Shown here: positions 1-8,967 of the stretch, piece by piece
Layout: each line of letters begins with the position of its first letter
Numbering within the stretch: the stretch's first letter is position 1
Origin: Rhabdophis nuchalis
Taxonomy: Eukaryota > Chordata > Lepidosauria > Squamata > Natricidae
DNA: 64,000 nt
Assembly (NCBI GenBank): GCA_039707465.1
Contig: CM077644.1
Location: forward strand, 186,235,462 to 186,299,461
Direction of reading: 5' to 3'
The notes under the pieces: generated by a model
Seen by the model: only the letters and a program-made list of their open reading frames with translations
Told to the model about the DNA's origin: nothing
The model's database searches: none
Made by a program: the position numbers and the translations under genes

Positions 1-186
1 AGCCAATCCTAATGGGTTGATGATGAGATATTTCTAGTGGTATAATGGGGCATTCATAAATGTTTTATGTAAAAGCAGACAAAATAAAATTATTGGGCTG
101 CTACATTTTTAATAGTGAGATTTAAAGGCCTTCAGTAAAAGCACCCTTTCTATTCAGAGGCCCTGTTTGTAAATTTCAAAGCTTGG

Positions 187-889
187 TGCAGATAACCCTC
201 AATTACCGGTTACTACCGGTAATACTACCGGTTCTGTGGGCGTGGTTTGGTGGGCATGGCGTGGCTTGGTGGGCATGGCAGGGGAAGGGTACTGTAAAAT
301 CTCCATTCCCAGCCCACTCCAGGGGAAGGTTACTGCAAAATCCCCATTTCCTCCCAATCAGCTGGGACTCGGGAGTCAGAGAATGGATGGGGGCGGGGGC
401 AGTCAGCGGTGGTATTTACCGGTTCTCCGAACTACTCAAAATGTCCGCTACTGGTTCTCCAGAACTGTTCAGAGCCTGCTGAATACCACCTCTGACTTAC
501 AACCATTCCTTTAGTGACCATTTGAAATGACAATATTGAAAAAAGCAACTTATGACCAGTCCTTACACTTATGATCTTTGCAGCTTCTCCATAGTTACAT
601 GATCACAATTTGGGGGCTTGGCAACTGGAATTTATATATAATGATTGTAGTGTCCCAGAGTCACAGGATTGCCATTTGTGACAATCCTTTCCTAGTCAGC
701 AAAATCCAACAAGCAAAGTCAATGTGGGAAGCCAGATTTGCTTAAATGACCATGTAATTCACATAACAGGTACATTAACATTTGTGACAGAAAGGTCATA
801 AAAATTAAGTGACTCAGTTAATAATTGCCTTACTTAACAATAGAAACTCTGATCCCAACTGAGGTGGGTTCAAGTCAAGAACTACCTGT
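187..889. mobile_element. Tigger-like (Tc1/mariner) MITE, T1 family, interrupted
   Basis: The right end reads as a decayed terminal repeat (AAGAACTACCTG) and the left end as its degraded partner (TGCAGATAACCCTCAA). The interior, with phrases such as TTATGACC, TTTGTGACA and AACTCTGATCCCAACT, matches other copies in this window at 10.2, 38.0, 61.0 and 62.1 kb. It has no coding capacity, so it would depend on a transposase in trans. A hAT MITE sits near its left end. The superfamily call rests on the general form of such squamate elements, not on a visible TA duplication in this decayed copy. Confidence 0.6.
205..494 (+). mobile_element. hAT-type MITE, family A copy 1
   Basis: Shares the family core: ACCGGTTCTGTGGGCGTGG near the left, GGGGAAGG...ACTGCAAAATCCCC in the middle, and CAGAACCTGCTGAATACCACCTCTG-type right end. 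Other copies in the window have clean 8-bp target duplications. Here the left terminus is rearranged (ACCGG is repeated three times) and only a partial duplication (AATTAC / ACTTACAA) is visible. It is inserted inside the T1 MITE. Open frames over it are fortuitous. Confidence 0.7.
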
Positions 890-1543
890 TTATTAAAAAT
901 TGTATATTTAAGTAGTGGTCCTTACAGCCTCAATTTTCTTGGTGGGTGAGGGATACAGAGATTACAGAAAGTGCTACCTTGCAGGTAATATTTCTATTTG
1001 AAATGTTTGCACTTGTCTAATCCAAGGATCCACCCCCAAAGAAAGTGAGTTGTGTATGACTGCTATTAAGAACTTTATCATAATTAACGTAAATCCTTCA
1101 TTTTTCAGACAAACTCGGCTAATACTAAGAAGAACATCAATTTTGGTCAATGCATGTAAATGTATTAGGGCTATTCTTAAATCTCATTATGTTAGATAAA
1201 GAAATGGAACAATTGGGATTTTCCCTCACAGTTTCTTCTATCTCGCCACTAGATCATGCTGTGATACAATATATGGCTGTTCCTCATCTCAATAAAAGCT
1301 AATTTTATCTGTTATCTAATGCTGTACAGCAGTGCAGGCTTTGCAGATGGGTCCATTTCCCCTTTGGTTTGATAAGAGAACTCTTATCTGGAGAAATGAA
1401 CAGGAATTTAATGTTTCTAGGGAAAAAAATGATTAAAGCTTGTAGAGATATTGGGCTTTCAATGGCCATTGCTTATCTAAACTCCTGGTTTTCATTTTAC
1501 ACGTTTCATTTTATGCACTAGTTTTGTGAGGGGAGGAGAGATG
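890..1543. other. Unassigned sequence
   Basis: AT-rich sequence with no repeat, coding frame or RNA gene that I recognise. Confidence 0.4.
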
Positions 1544-1551
1544 CTATAGAA

Positions 1552-1897
1552 CAGGGGTCAGCAACCCGCAGCTCTGGAGCCTCGTGTGGCTCTTTCATCC
1601 CTCTGCTGTGGCTTCCTGTCGTGGTTGGCGCCACAATTTTGAGAGGAAGTTCCGGTTGGGAGGGGGGGAAAGCACAGCACACCAGAAGAGACTCTATGGC
1701 ATGGGGTGGGTTTTCCAGTCAATTTCACAATTGATAGGGCTTTCATTTGGGACAGGTAGAGGAAAAAGGATGCCACGCTAGGAGGAGACTCTATGGTGGG
1801 GAAACTAGACTTCTGGTTGGCTCCAGAATTGAATGGGGGGGGGGGCTTCCAGTTAGGACCTTTGTGGTTCTTTGAGTACTTAAGGTTGCTGCCCCTG
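1552..1897. mobile_element. hAT-type MITE with perfect 8-bp target duplication
   Basis: Terminal inverted repeats CAGGGGTCAGCAACC and GGTTGCTGCCCCTG (imperfect by one base) are flanked on both sides by CTATAGAA (1544-1551 and 1898-1905). An 8-bp duplication with CAGGG termini is the hAT signature. About 346 bp, non-coding, hence non-autonomous. The interior has a poly-G run and internal repeats of the phrase AGGAGACTCTATGG. Confidence 0.88.
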
Positions 1898-2084
1898 CTA
1901 TAGAAAGATAAAACAAAATGGATTGGATTGATTGAGATAAATTGATTGATAAATTAAAAGAGCTGTTTCCTGTTTTTATGGGAAACAACAGCATTTTACA
2001 GAATTTTAAGTGAATAACAATACTTCCATGTCAGAAGCATTGAAGTGCTTCTGTGGTGAAAGGATTTGCTGGTCGCATCATCAT

Positions 2085-2310
2085 TGCCCAGCGGACATCT
2101 AGTTGGAAGCTCCTTTCATGTCCCATGACGTTGCCCACCAAAGTGGTACTCATTTATCTACTTGCGATCGCCCGCCTTCAAACCGCTGGGTTAGCAGGAC
2201 CTGGAGTGCGTGACAGAAACTCACCCATCCCCATGGCAGAAAGGGGTCAAAATAAGGCTGCTGATTATCAGCCTAGTGTTCTAAGCTCACAAACCATCAC
2301 GCTTCATATT
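2085..2310 (-). mobile_element. Sauria-like SINE copy, decayed
   Basis: The order of phrases (CATGACG, CCACCAAAGTGGTACTCATTTATCTACTTGC, then GGGTTAGCAGGACCTGG) follows the body of squamate Sauria-type tRNA SINEs read in antisense. The tRNA-like head would lie at the right end (CAGCCTAGTGTTCTAAGCTC). It is GC-richer than its surroundings. Assignment is from recall of the family; the tail next to 2085 is not clear. Confidence 0.5.
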
Positions 2311-2319
2311 TTGAGATAA

Positions 2320-3880
2320 TCGCTGAGTTTTTTAAACTTTAAAACTGATCTTTAAGTCCATATAGCAACATAAAGCATCATCAACTATTGCATTTACAAG
2401 TCACTCTTGACAAAACTTAAACCCTATTTCTTGCATGTTGTGCTTGCATATGTATAAACTTACCTTGTGTGTGTATCCATCTAAATATGTATATATATTT
2501 CTGTAGACAGCAACAGATATAGAAGAAAATGTGTCTGCTAAGACCCTCCCAGAGGAAGGAAAGGACTGACAATTGCTTTCCTAGAATAAAAGGAGGGAAG
2601 AGTATTGTCCATTGAGAATAGCTAGTAGTTGCACTCTAGAATGAGTAACTTGCCAGCTGTTTCTAGTGCGTCTCAGGCACAATCAAGCTGCCATGGACAC
2701 AGGACAAGAATAGATTAAGAGCCACTGTCTGGGGAATTGTGGGAGTGGAAGTCCACACATCTTAGTTGCCAAGCTTGACAAATACTGATTAAATTAATAA
2801 CATGTGGGAAAATAGGCTCATTACTGTGATAAAATCTCTTTTCCTTTCTTTGCTTACCCTTTTGAACAAAGTACCTTCTGAATATGAAATATGTTCAATA
2901 TTTTATTAAAATGTATTCAGTGTTTCAGTCTTAGATTGGATTGTGTTCACTCTGGAAGCAGAGATGAAATATGCCTATGAATTTAGACTGATGAGTTAGA
3001 TAATATCCCAATAAGTAGGTAGGAACAGAGGACAGAAGAGAATTATTAGCTCATTAGTTCAAACAAGTGGCTAATCTTGCTAACCTCATGTAAAATGCCA
3101 TACTTATGATGTTGAGTGAGTGCAGTCTCCACTTCACTCACCTGCAGATCTTCAGATAAACCACACAGAATCTCACTGAGTAATGAGTTCTGGAAACACC
3201 TTTGACAGCCAAGGCTATGACTGTGCTGATCTCTCAAAATAAATAAGAACATAATGGCTTTCTTGATAGTGAATTCTGCACTGCAAATGGACACTGTCAT
3301 CCATGAACTCCCTTCATGCTGTTTCTCAATGAGATTGCAAAAAAATATATATTGTCATGCTTTAATAAAACCACTTGCCAATGTCAACAGGAAACCCGGG
3401 CCAGGGAAATCATTTTTTTACACTCTCCTTCAAATGTCAAGAGGATCCTTTTTCTTATTATTTAGCATACTTTGCTTTCTACCTTTAATCTTTGTGCGAT
3501 CTCCACATTGAAGCTCAATTTAATTTAATTCTTAATGAATTGAGAATCGGTATTTTAAATCAGCAGTTGCATTTATTTTCAAGGAAAAACCAGTTGTAAA
3601 CAGGCACAGGGCTATTTTATAATAGCCATAAGATAAATTAATAGTGCAAAGTTTCATCTGCTTTTTAATACGACCATATTCTGCAGACACTTTTGCAACA
3701 AATAGTGAATATTTTTCGCTTGGGGAGAAAAAAATGTGCCTTGAATTGAAGATATCTGTTTGGAGAAGGTGCGGTATAAAAATTCAAGTAAAGTAAAAGT
3801 AAAAGTCCCCTAAAATTCCAAAACCTCCCTAGATCCTTCAAAAGGCAATGAGCAGAAAATAATGTATCTCACTAGCCCTG
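2320..3880. other. Unassigned sequence with one conserved-element candidate
   Basis: No coding exon or mobile element is recognised. The part at about 3488-3725 is rich in TTAATT/AATTAA words, is low in CpG and has none of the local repeat families. Its texture resembles conserved non-coding elements in vertebrate gene deserts; this is inference only. At 3765-3800 a GTGCGGTATAAAAATT phrase followed by AAGT repeats looks like a short LINE 3' end. Confidence 0.35.
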
Positions 3881-3884
3881 CCTG

Positions 3885-4640
3885 CTATGAGTTCAAGGCA
3901 GGGCAAGTACCCCAAAACATTGCATACTCCCAGGGCAAATAACATTATGGAATCCTTGGTGCTTTTTGAATTGGTTTGTTTGCTTGCAGACATTTCATTA
4001 CCTGACTAGGTAACATCATCACTGTGAGTAAGTGTGGGGGTTGCTCCCTATTTATATACAATAGCTTGCCCTGTCAGTTTAGGTGAGGGTTGTCGTTTTC
4101 TTCTTGTTAGTTCCTTGATTATTTTGTTCTACTTAATCTGAGTGATGGCTCCTGGCTCTTTTTGTTTCCTTCTTAGTGTTTTTATTGTCTCTTTAGAACA
4201 GGGATGTCCAAACTTGGGAACTTTAAGACTTGTGGACTTCAACTCCCAGAATTCTTAAAGTTCCCAAGTTTGGACATCCCTGCTTTAGAATGATCTGTAA
4301 GTATGGTTTATCTTTATGTGTCTTTTTGATGGTTGATTTGTTTCAATGCCAAACTTTCAGGAATTTCCTAACATTTTTGGATTTGGCTTGTGTTAATATA
4401 CTAACAGTTTTCCAGTTGAAACTATGGTCGAGTCTGTCTGTGTATTGTGATATAAAGGAGGTTTCATCCTGTCTGTTAGTTTTCATTTATGGATATAGGT
4501 CCTCCAGTAATTCTTGGCTTTTTGCATATATTGTGTCCTATCCATGATAAAGGTGGTTTGGCCTTTTGTCTGTTAGAGTATATTGATGATTTGAACCATC
4601 TTAAGCCCAGAGAGCACCGAGGACTCCATAATCCAAACCC
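3885..4640 (-). mobile_element. Penelope-like retroelement 3' fragment (GIY-YIG region), decayed
   Basis: Antisense conceptual translation around 4340-4430 gives HSFNWKTVSIL...RKFLKVWH, which resembles the C-terminal part of the GIY-YIG endonuclease of Penelope-like elements (family pattern: F.W..V.IL followed by ..REF.EAWH and a serine/isoleucine-rich INRH stretch). The downstream antisense sequence, including GATGTTACCTAGTCAGGTAATGAAATGTCTGCAAGC in two parts, is the characteristic 3' end of this squamate family. Several stops and frameshifts are present, so it is inactive. It is interrupted by a small hAT MITE at 4199-4282. Moderately sure of the class, unsure of the subfamily. Confidence 0.55.
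4199..4282. mobile_element. Palindromic hAT MITE (84 bp) with 8-bp target duplication
   Basis: The first and last 29 bases are perfect inverted complements, beginning CAGGGATGTCC and ending GGACATCCCTG. CTTTAGAA flanks both sides (4191-4198 and 4283-4290). The centre contains the phrase ACTTCAACTCCCAGAATT, shared with the MITEs at 23.1 and 30.9 kb. Inserted in the Penelope-like fragment. Confidence 0.92.
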
Positions 4641-4644
4641 AAGC

Positions 4645-5095
4645 TACATATATTCTCTTCTGTTGGAATAAATAACATTTGATGGTATAAATGAGGGATA
4701 ATATAAAACAGCAATGCTGTCAGGTATTTCTACACATTTTAGAAAGCCTTAGGAAACCAGAATATATGGATAATTTTGTTACCATTACTCAACAGGTTAG
4801 GGCATCCATTGAAAGGCAAATGAAAAAAGTGCTTCACAACATAAACTTTGTCCCCCTTAGATTTCTATTTTATTAGAAAATAATATGAAAAAAGTAGAAA
4901 AAGCATTTCAGAAATAAAAGTTTTCATTGTACAGTCTATTAGTTTCTTGAAGAAAAAATATTCAGTTCAATAGATAGCAGCAGATTGTTCCAGCTGCAAT
5001 CTTTTGTCTGTGCTGCACCTTCTAAGATTTTGCATGCTCATTGTGGATAGAATTAGGATGTATTCAACAAAACTACAAACATTCTTTCATTAAAG
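4645..5095. other. Unassigned sequence
   Basis: AT-rich; nothing recognised. Confidence 0.4.
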
Positions 5096-5268
5096 AGGTA
5101 AAGATAAAGGTTTGCCCTGCCTAGTTGTGTCTGATTCTAGTGGGGTAATGATGCTCATCCCCTTTTTTAGCTAAGGGAACCAATGTTATCCAAAAATGCT
5201 TCTATGGTCTTATGACCAGCATGACTGCATGCCAAGATACAGTCTACCTTCTTTTACTACTTACATTT
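5096..5268 (-). mobile_element. Sauria SINE, left piece (tail and body)
   Basis: Begins with the Bov-B-like tail in antisense (GGTAAAGATAAAGG), then CTAGTTGTGTCTGATTC, GATGCTCATC and GACCAGCATGACTGCATG, the usual order of the Sauria SINE body. It runs into a CTACTTACATTT phrase just before the 20-bp triplication that begins the CR1. A second Sauria piece lies beyond the CR1/Gypsy stack at 8968; the two overlap by roughly 40-50 consensus bases, so they may be one split SINE with a duplicated target or two copies. Confidence 0.7.
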
Positions 5269-5328
5269 ACTATCTAATAAAATGAAATACTATCTAATAA
5301 AATGAAATACTATCTAATAAAATGAAAT
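5269..5328. repeat. Three exact 20-bp tandem copies at a CR1 5' junction
   Basis: ACTATCTAATAAAATGAAAT occurs three times head to tail at 5269, 5289 and 5309. The third copy runs directly into the CR1 reading frame. Confidence 0.95.
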
Positions 5329-5878
5329 TCAATTGTGAAAAAAGTAAGGTTCTACATTTAGGCAAGAAAAACAAAATGCACAGGTACAGTATAGGTGGTA
5401 CCTTGCTCAATAGTAGCAACTGTGAGAGGGATCTTGGAATCCTAGTGGACAACCATTTAAATATGAGCCAGCAGTGTGCAGCAGCTGCCAAAGAAGCCAA
5501 CACAGTTCTAGGCTGCATAAACAGAGGGATAGAATCTAGATCACGTGAAGTGTTAATGCCACTGTATAGTGCCTTGGTAAGGCCACACTTGGAATACTGC
5601 ATACAGTTTTGGTCGCCACGATGTAGAAAAGACGTGGAGACTCTGGAAAGAGTGCAGAGAAGAGCAACCAAGATGATTAGGGGACTGGAGACTAAAACAT
5701 ATGAAGAACGGTTGCAGGAGCTGGATATGTCTAGTTTGATGAAGAGAAGGACCAGGGGAGACATGATAGCAGTGTTCCGATATCTCAGAGGGTGCCACAA
5801 AGAAGAGGGAGTCAAACTATTCTCCAAGGCACCTGGGGGCAGGACAAGAAGCAATGGGTGGAAACTAATCAAGGAGAG
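5329..5878 (+). pseudogene. CR1 LINE ORF2 C-terminal part, 5'-truncated and split by a Gypsy insertion
   Basis: The open frame encodes the region after the reverse transcriptase of chicken-repeat-1 type LINEs, with landmarks ERDLGILVD, LGCINRGIESRSREV, LYSALVRPHLEYCIQFW, LERVQRRATKMI and RRTRGDMIAVFRYLRG. The catalytic RT core and endonuclease are absent, so the copy is 5'-truncated, as is usual for target-primed LINE insertions. The frame is still clean for about 183 codons and ends at KLIKES, where Gypsy sequence on the opposite strand begins. CR1 resumes at 8741. The very clean frame suggests a fairly young copy. Confidence 0.88.
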
Positions 5879-5895
5879 TAGGAAGTAGATAAGTA

Positions 5896-6255
5896 GGAAG
5901 ACAAAAACTCAGACCAACATAGCATTCGTGGTGATAAAATTGGAGGAATGGGACGATCTCCGGCCAGAATACCCAACAATGGTTTATGATCTGTGATCAG
6001 GGTGAAAGAACGGCCATAAAGGAAATAATGGAAGCGTTTTACTCCCGCAACGGCAGCCAACGCCTCCTTATCAAGCTGGCTATAATTTCGCTCAGCCTTT
6101 GATAAGGTGCAAGAGTAAAACGCGAGAGGAGCTTCCAGGCCATTGGGCAGAGTGTGACTAAGCACTGCGCCCACCCCAAAAGGGGAGGCATCACAAGCCA
6201 AAACTAAGGGTAACTTCTTGCTGTATTGAACAAGAACAGCAGAGGAAGTCAGCAA
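5896..6255 (-). pseudogene. Gypsy RNase H domain, continuation after an in-frame TGA, truncated
   Basis: Same frame as the polyprotein, directly after the TGA. It shows the RNase H landmarks ACDASPFGVGAVLSH (first catalytic Asp), FYSCTLSKAERNYSQLDKEAL (catalytic Glu region) and FTLITDHKPLLGIL (Asp-His-Lys). It ends soon after CWSEFLSSY, before integrase. There is no independent ATG, so it is a severed part of the upstream frame. The last codons up to 5869 run into CR1 antisense. Confidence 0.85.
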
Positions 6256-8484
6256 TCATTTGACAGACTGGAAGGCACGCTCCTCCCGATCAGTCCAAGT
6301 CCAGGAAGTGGCACTGTCCAACAAACGGTGCAACGGTTCTGCTACCGTGGCTTTATGGGGCAAGAACACAGCATAGAAATTTAATAGCCCTAGGAAGGCT
6401 TGTAAGTCCTCCTTATTTTTAGGAGTTGGGGCAGAGACAATAGAGTTGATTTTGGAAGGGGTGGGGCGAATGCCCTGGCCATCAATCAGATAGCCAAGGA
6501 ATTCGACCGAAGGAACCCCAAGACGACACTTGGAACGCTTCAGTCTAAGTCCAGCAGTCCTGAAATGCAGGAAAACTTGTCGAAGTTTGGCCCCAAGCTC
6601 ATGAAGGTTCGGGGCGGCAACTAAAATGTCATCAAAATATGGTACTACTCCAGCAATCCCATGGAGCAGGCGCTCCATGAGACTCTGGAATAGCCCAGGT
6701 GCCACACTGACTCCAAATTGCAGGCGGCGGCATTTGAATGCCCCGCGATGCTTGACTATAGTTTGTGTGAGCGCGGTGGCTTCGTCTACAGGCAATTGCT
6801 GGTAAGCCTGTGCCAAGTCTAATTTGGCAAATACCGAGCCCTGGCCCATGGAGTGCAACACGTGCTGCACGACAGGGACAGGGTAGGGATGAGCCTGTAA
6901 GGCTTTATTCAATGTGGACTTAAAATCACCGCAGATCCTGACAGAACCATCAGGTTTGACCGGGGTGACAATAGGGGTCTCCCAAGGGGCTTGATCTATA
7001 GGTTCTAAAACGCCCTGGGAGATCAATTTATCCAATTCAGCGTCCACCCTATGCCGTAATGCTAGGGGAACACGCCGTGCTTTGAGGCGGATTGGGGCTA
7101 TCTGTGGGTCAATATTTAATGAAATAGGGGTACCTGTATAGGAGCCCAGGGATTCATCGAACACGTCGGCGAACTCCATGAACAGATCAGAGAATGCATT
7201 TGAATGCATGGTATGGTGGACCCCCTCGATTGTAAAACCCAGAGCCCTGAACCAATCTAACCCAAGTAAGGAAGGCAATGGATTGGTAACAACAATTAAA
7301 GGCAATTTCCCTGTAAACTGGCCATAGCTGACATTAACTTTAGCCCATCCCAAAATCGGAATAGGGTTCCCCTGATAGTCACGTAAACGACAAGGGCAAG
7401 TTTGCAGCTGAGACTTCTGGAAAGATGGGAGGATCTTTGACAGGGTGGCCCAGGAGACGATCGTCTTTGCGGAGCCTGTATCCAATTCCATCTCACACTG
7501 ATGGCCTTCAATGGAAATGCGGAGATGAATCTTCGCTCTACCTGGGGAAGAGATGGAGGCTGAACTGATAGACCAGTCATCCAAAGGAATGGGGTCTTCC
7601 CAAAGCTGATCAACCTCCTCGGAAGCCGCAAAAACTCTGTCCCGGTGGCGCGGCTGCGGGCGAGCCATATTGGGCGAGGGGCAAGGCGTAGGAGCCCTGC
7701 AAACAGCTGCCAAGTGTCCCTTCTTTTCGCAACGCCGGCAGGTGGCGTCTTTGAATTTGCACTGAGAGCGCAAGTGTTTCTCGCCACAGCTGAGGCAAAC
7801 TCTTCCACTGGTATTAGGCACTGAGCCCGCCCTGCCGGTGATCTTGAGGCGGCTGACCTCAGAGGAAATATCTGAGGAAAAATCCTCCTCCCCAGTTTGG
7901 CAAATTGCGGAGGGAGGTAAAGGGCTAGAGGCGTAGGTTTGCTGAAACTTCTGGAGAACTGAGGTAGTTCTCTCAGCCATCTCCGGTGCCCTAGCCTCCT
8001 CGATGGCAATAGTGAGAGTCAATTCGGAGCGGACGAGTAAACGCCGTTGTAAGTGCCCATCCCGCACCCCGTAAATAAATTGTTCTAACAGGGCTTCCTC
8101 TAGGTCAGTAAAATTACACTGCACCGTGGAGGCTCTGAGGGCAGCGACATAGTTGTTGACGGACTGACCTTCACGCTGCAGACATTGCCGGAAAGCCTGC
8201 CTCTTAGCATAGCGAGAGGGCGCAGGGGCGTAATGGCCCTTTAATTTAGATAAAAGAATGTCCCAGGCAACTGAATGAACAGGAGTAGGAGAGACCAGAG
8301 CCCTGGCGGTAGCGAACATTTCTGGTCCACAGGAGCTGAGGAAAATGCCCCTTTTCCTGTCAGAGGAAAGGGAAGCGAGGTCTTGAGCCTGGAGAAAACA
8401 CTCAAAACGCTCGATAAAAGCATCCCAGGATTCGCGGTCAGGAGAGAATTCAGCGAAAAGACGAGTGGTTAAAAAACCGCCCAT
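6256..8484 (-). CDS. Gypsy gag-protease-reverse transcriptase polyprotein (element gene)
   Basis: 742 codons from an ATG that starts only 11 bases after the inferred LTR end. Visible in order: a Gag-like helical region (about residues 15-180, including WDAFIERFE and YAKRQAFRQCLQ); two CCHC zinc knuckles (C230-C233-H237-C242 and C249-C252-H257-C262) for RNA binding; a retropepsin active site LDTGS (D335) followed by LLGLDWF, the usual flap-to-C-terminal motif; and an RT with VFAKLDLAQAYQQL (D556), FGVSVAP and the catalytic YFDDIL (D618, D619), then the connection domain with FLGLLNFYAVFLP. All key residues are present. The frame then meets TGA at 6256-6258; RNase H continues in the same frame beyond it. 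The fused single frame and lineage features fit Mag-like elements. It would make the proteins for reverse transcription in cytoplasmic particles, but the element lacks integrase here. Confidence 0.88.
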   Translation of the reverse strand: MGGFLTTRLFAEFSPDRESWDAFIERFECFLQAQDLASLSSDRKRGIFLSSCGPEMFATARALVSPTPVHSVAWDILLSKLKGHYAPAPSRYAKRQAFRQCLQREGQSVNNYVAALRASTVQCNFTDLEEALLEQFIYGVRDGHLQRRLLVRSELTLTIAIEEARAPEMAERTTSVLQKFQQTYASSPLPPSAICQTGEEDFSSDISSEVSRLKITGRAGSVPNTSGRVCLSCGEKHLRSQCKFKDATCRRCEKKGHLAAVCRAPTPCPSPNMARPQPRHRDRVFAASEEVDQLWEDPIPLDDWSISSASISSPGRAKIHLRISIEGHQCEMELDTGSAKTIVSWATLSKILPSFQKSQLQTCPCRLRDYQGNPIPILGWAKVNVSYGQFTGKLPLIVVTNPLPSLLGLDWFRALGFTIEGVHHTMHSNAFSDLFMEFADVFDESLGSYTGTPISLNIDPQIAPIRLKARRVPLALRHRVDAELDKLISQGVLEPIDQAPWETPIVTPVKPDGSVRICGDFKSTLNKALQAHPYPVPVVQHVLHSMGQGSVFAKLDLAQAYQQLPVDEATALTQTIVKHRGAFKCRRLQFGVSVAPGLFQSLMERLLHGIAGVVPYFDDILVAAPNLHELGAKLRQVFLHFRTAGLRLKRSKCRLGVPSVEFLGYLIDGQGIRPTPSKINSIVSAPTPKNKEDLQAFLGLLNFYAVFLPHKATVAEPLHRLLDSATSWTWTDREERAFQSVK

Positions 8485-8495
8485 CTTCGTCGCCA

Positions 8496-8740
8496 GTATT
8501 TCGTTCGTGAAACAGATGAGGAACAGGCACGGCTGAAACGAACACGTTTATTAACCAGCTCAATACAGAACAAGAGAACAAGAAGCGAACTGCCTGACAG
8601 CTATTTATCTGACAGCTGTCAGGCGCAGAGCCAATTCCCAGGCTGCATTTTGCCGCGCCTGGCTCCGGGCGCGCTGGGACCAATCAGCACGCTTGGTCCC
8701 CGATCTGCCCGGCAGCAGACGTAAGTCCGAGGACTTAACA
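8496..8740 (-). repeat. 5' LTR of the Gypsy element
   Basis: Read in antisense it starts TGTTAAGTCC at 8740. It then has a CCAAT-type box (GATTGG near 8680), a TATA-like GATAAATAG near 8605, an AATAAA polyadenylation signal near 8550, and ends just before TGGCGACGAAG, which would serve as tRNA primer-binding site. AAGTCCGAGGACTT at 8723-8736 is a 14-base palindrome inside U3. About 245 bp. No second LTR is present in the window. Confidence 0.75.
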
Positions 8741-8967
8741 GAAACTAATCAAGGAGAGAAGCAACTTAGAACTAAGGAGAAATTTCCTGACAGAACAATT
8801 AACCTCTGGAACAGCTTGCCTCCAGAAGTTGTGAATGCCCCAACCCTGGAAGTCTTTAAAAAGATGTTAGATAGCCATTTGTCTGAAATGGTATAAGGTT
8901 CCTGCCCACGCAGGGGGTTGGACTAGAAGACCTACAAGGTCCCTTCCAACTCTGCTATTGTATTCTT
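8741..8967 (+). mobile_element. CR1 LINE 3' end, continuation after the Gypsy insertion
   Basis: Repeats the 18 bases at the left junction, then continues as the last ORF2 codons and 3' UTR of CR1: GAAATTTCCTGACAG, CTCTGGAACAGCTTGCC, GGGGGTTGGACTAGAAGACC and CTTCCAACTCTGCTATTGTATTCT. The last phrase is the CR1 terminus with its short ATTCT-type repeat. Confidence 0.9.

Larger units (their letters stand above)
5879..8740 (-). mobile_element. Mag-like Ty3/Gypsy LTR retrotransposon, 3'-truncated, inside CR1
   Basis: In antisense the order is 5' LTR (8496-8740), primer-binding-like site, then one fused gag-protease-RT frame, then part of RNase H; it breaks off near 5895. Integrase and the 3' LTR are missing. 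The RT/RNase H sequence is closest in style to the Mag/K02A2.6-like Gypsy lineage common in reptiles. Both edges abut the same 18 bases of CR1 (5861-5878 and 8741-8758). That is far longer than the 4-6-bp duplications made by Gypsy integrases, so the left edge probably arose by later rearrangement or repair. Confidence 0.85.

Noticed and set aside
2978..3000. Another hammerhead core (CTGATGAG near 2985)
   Set aside because: No stem II hairpin followed by GAAA and no pairing for stem I or III.
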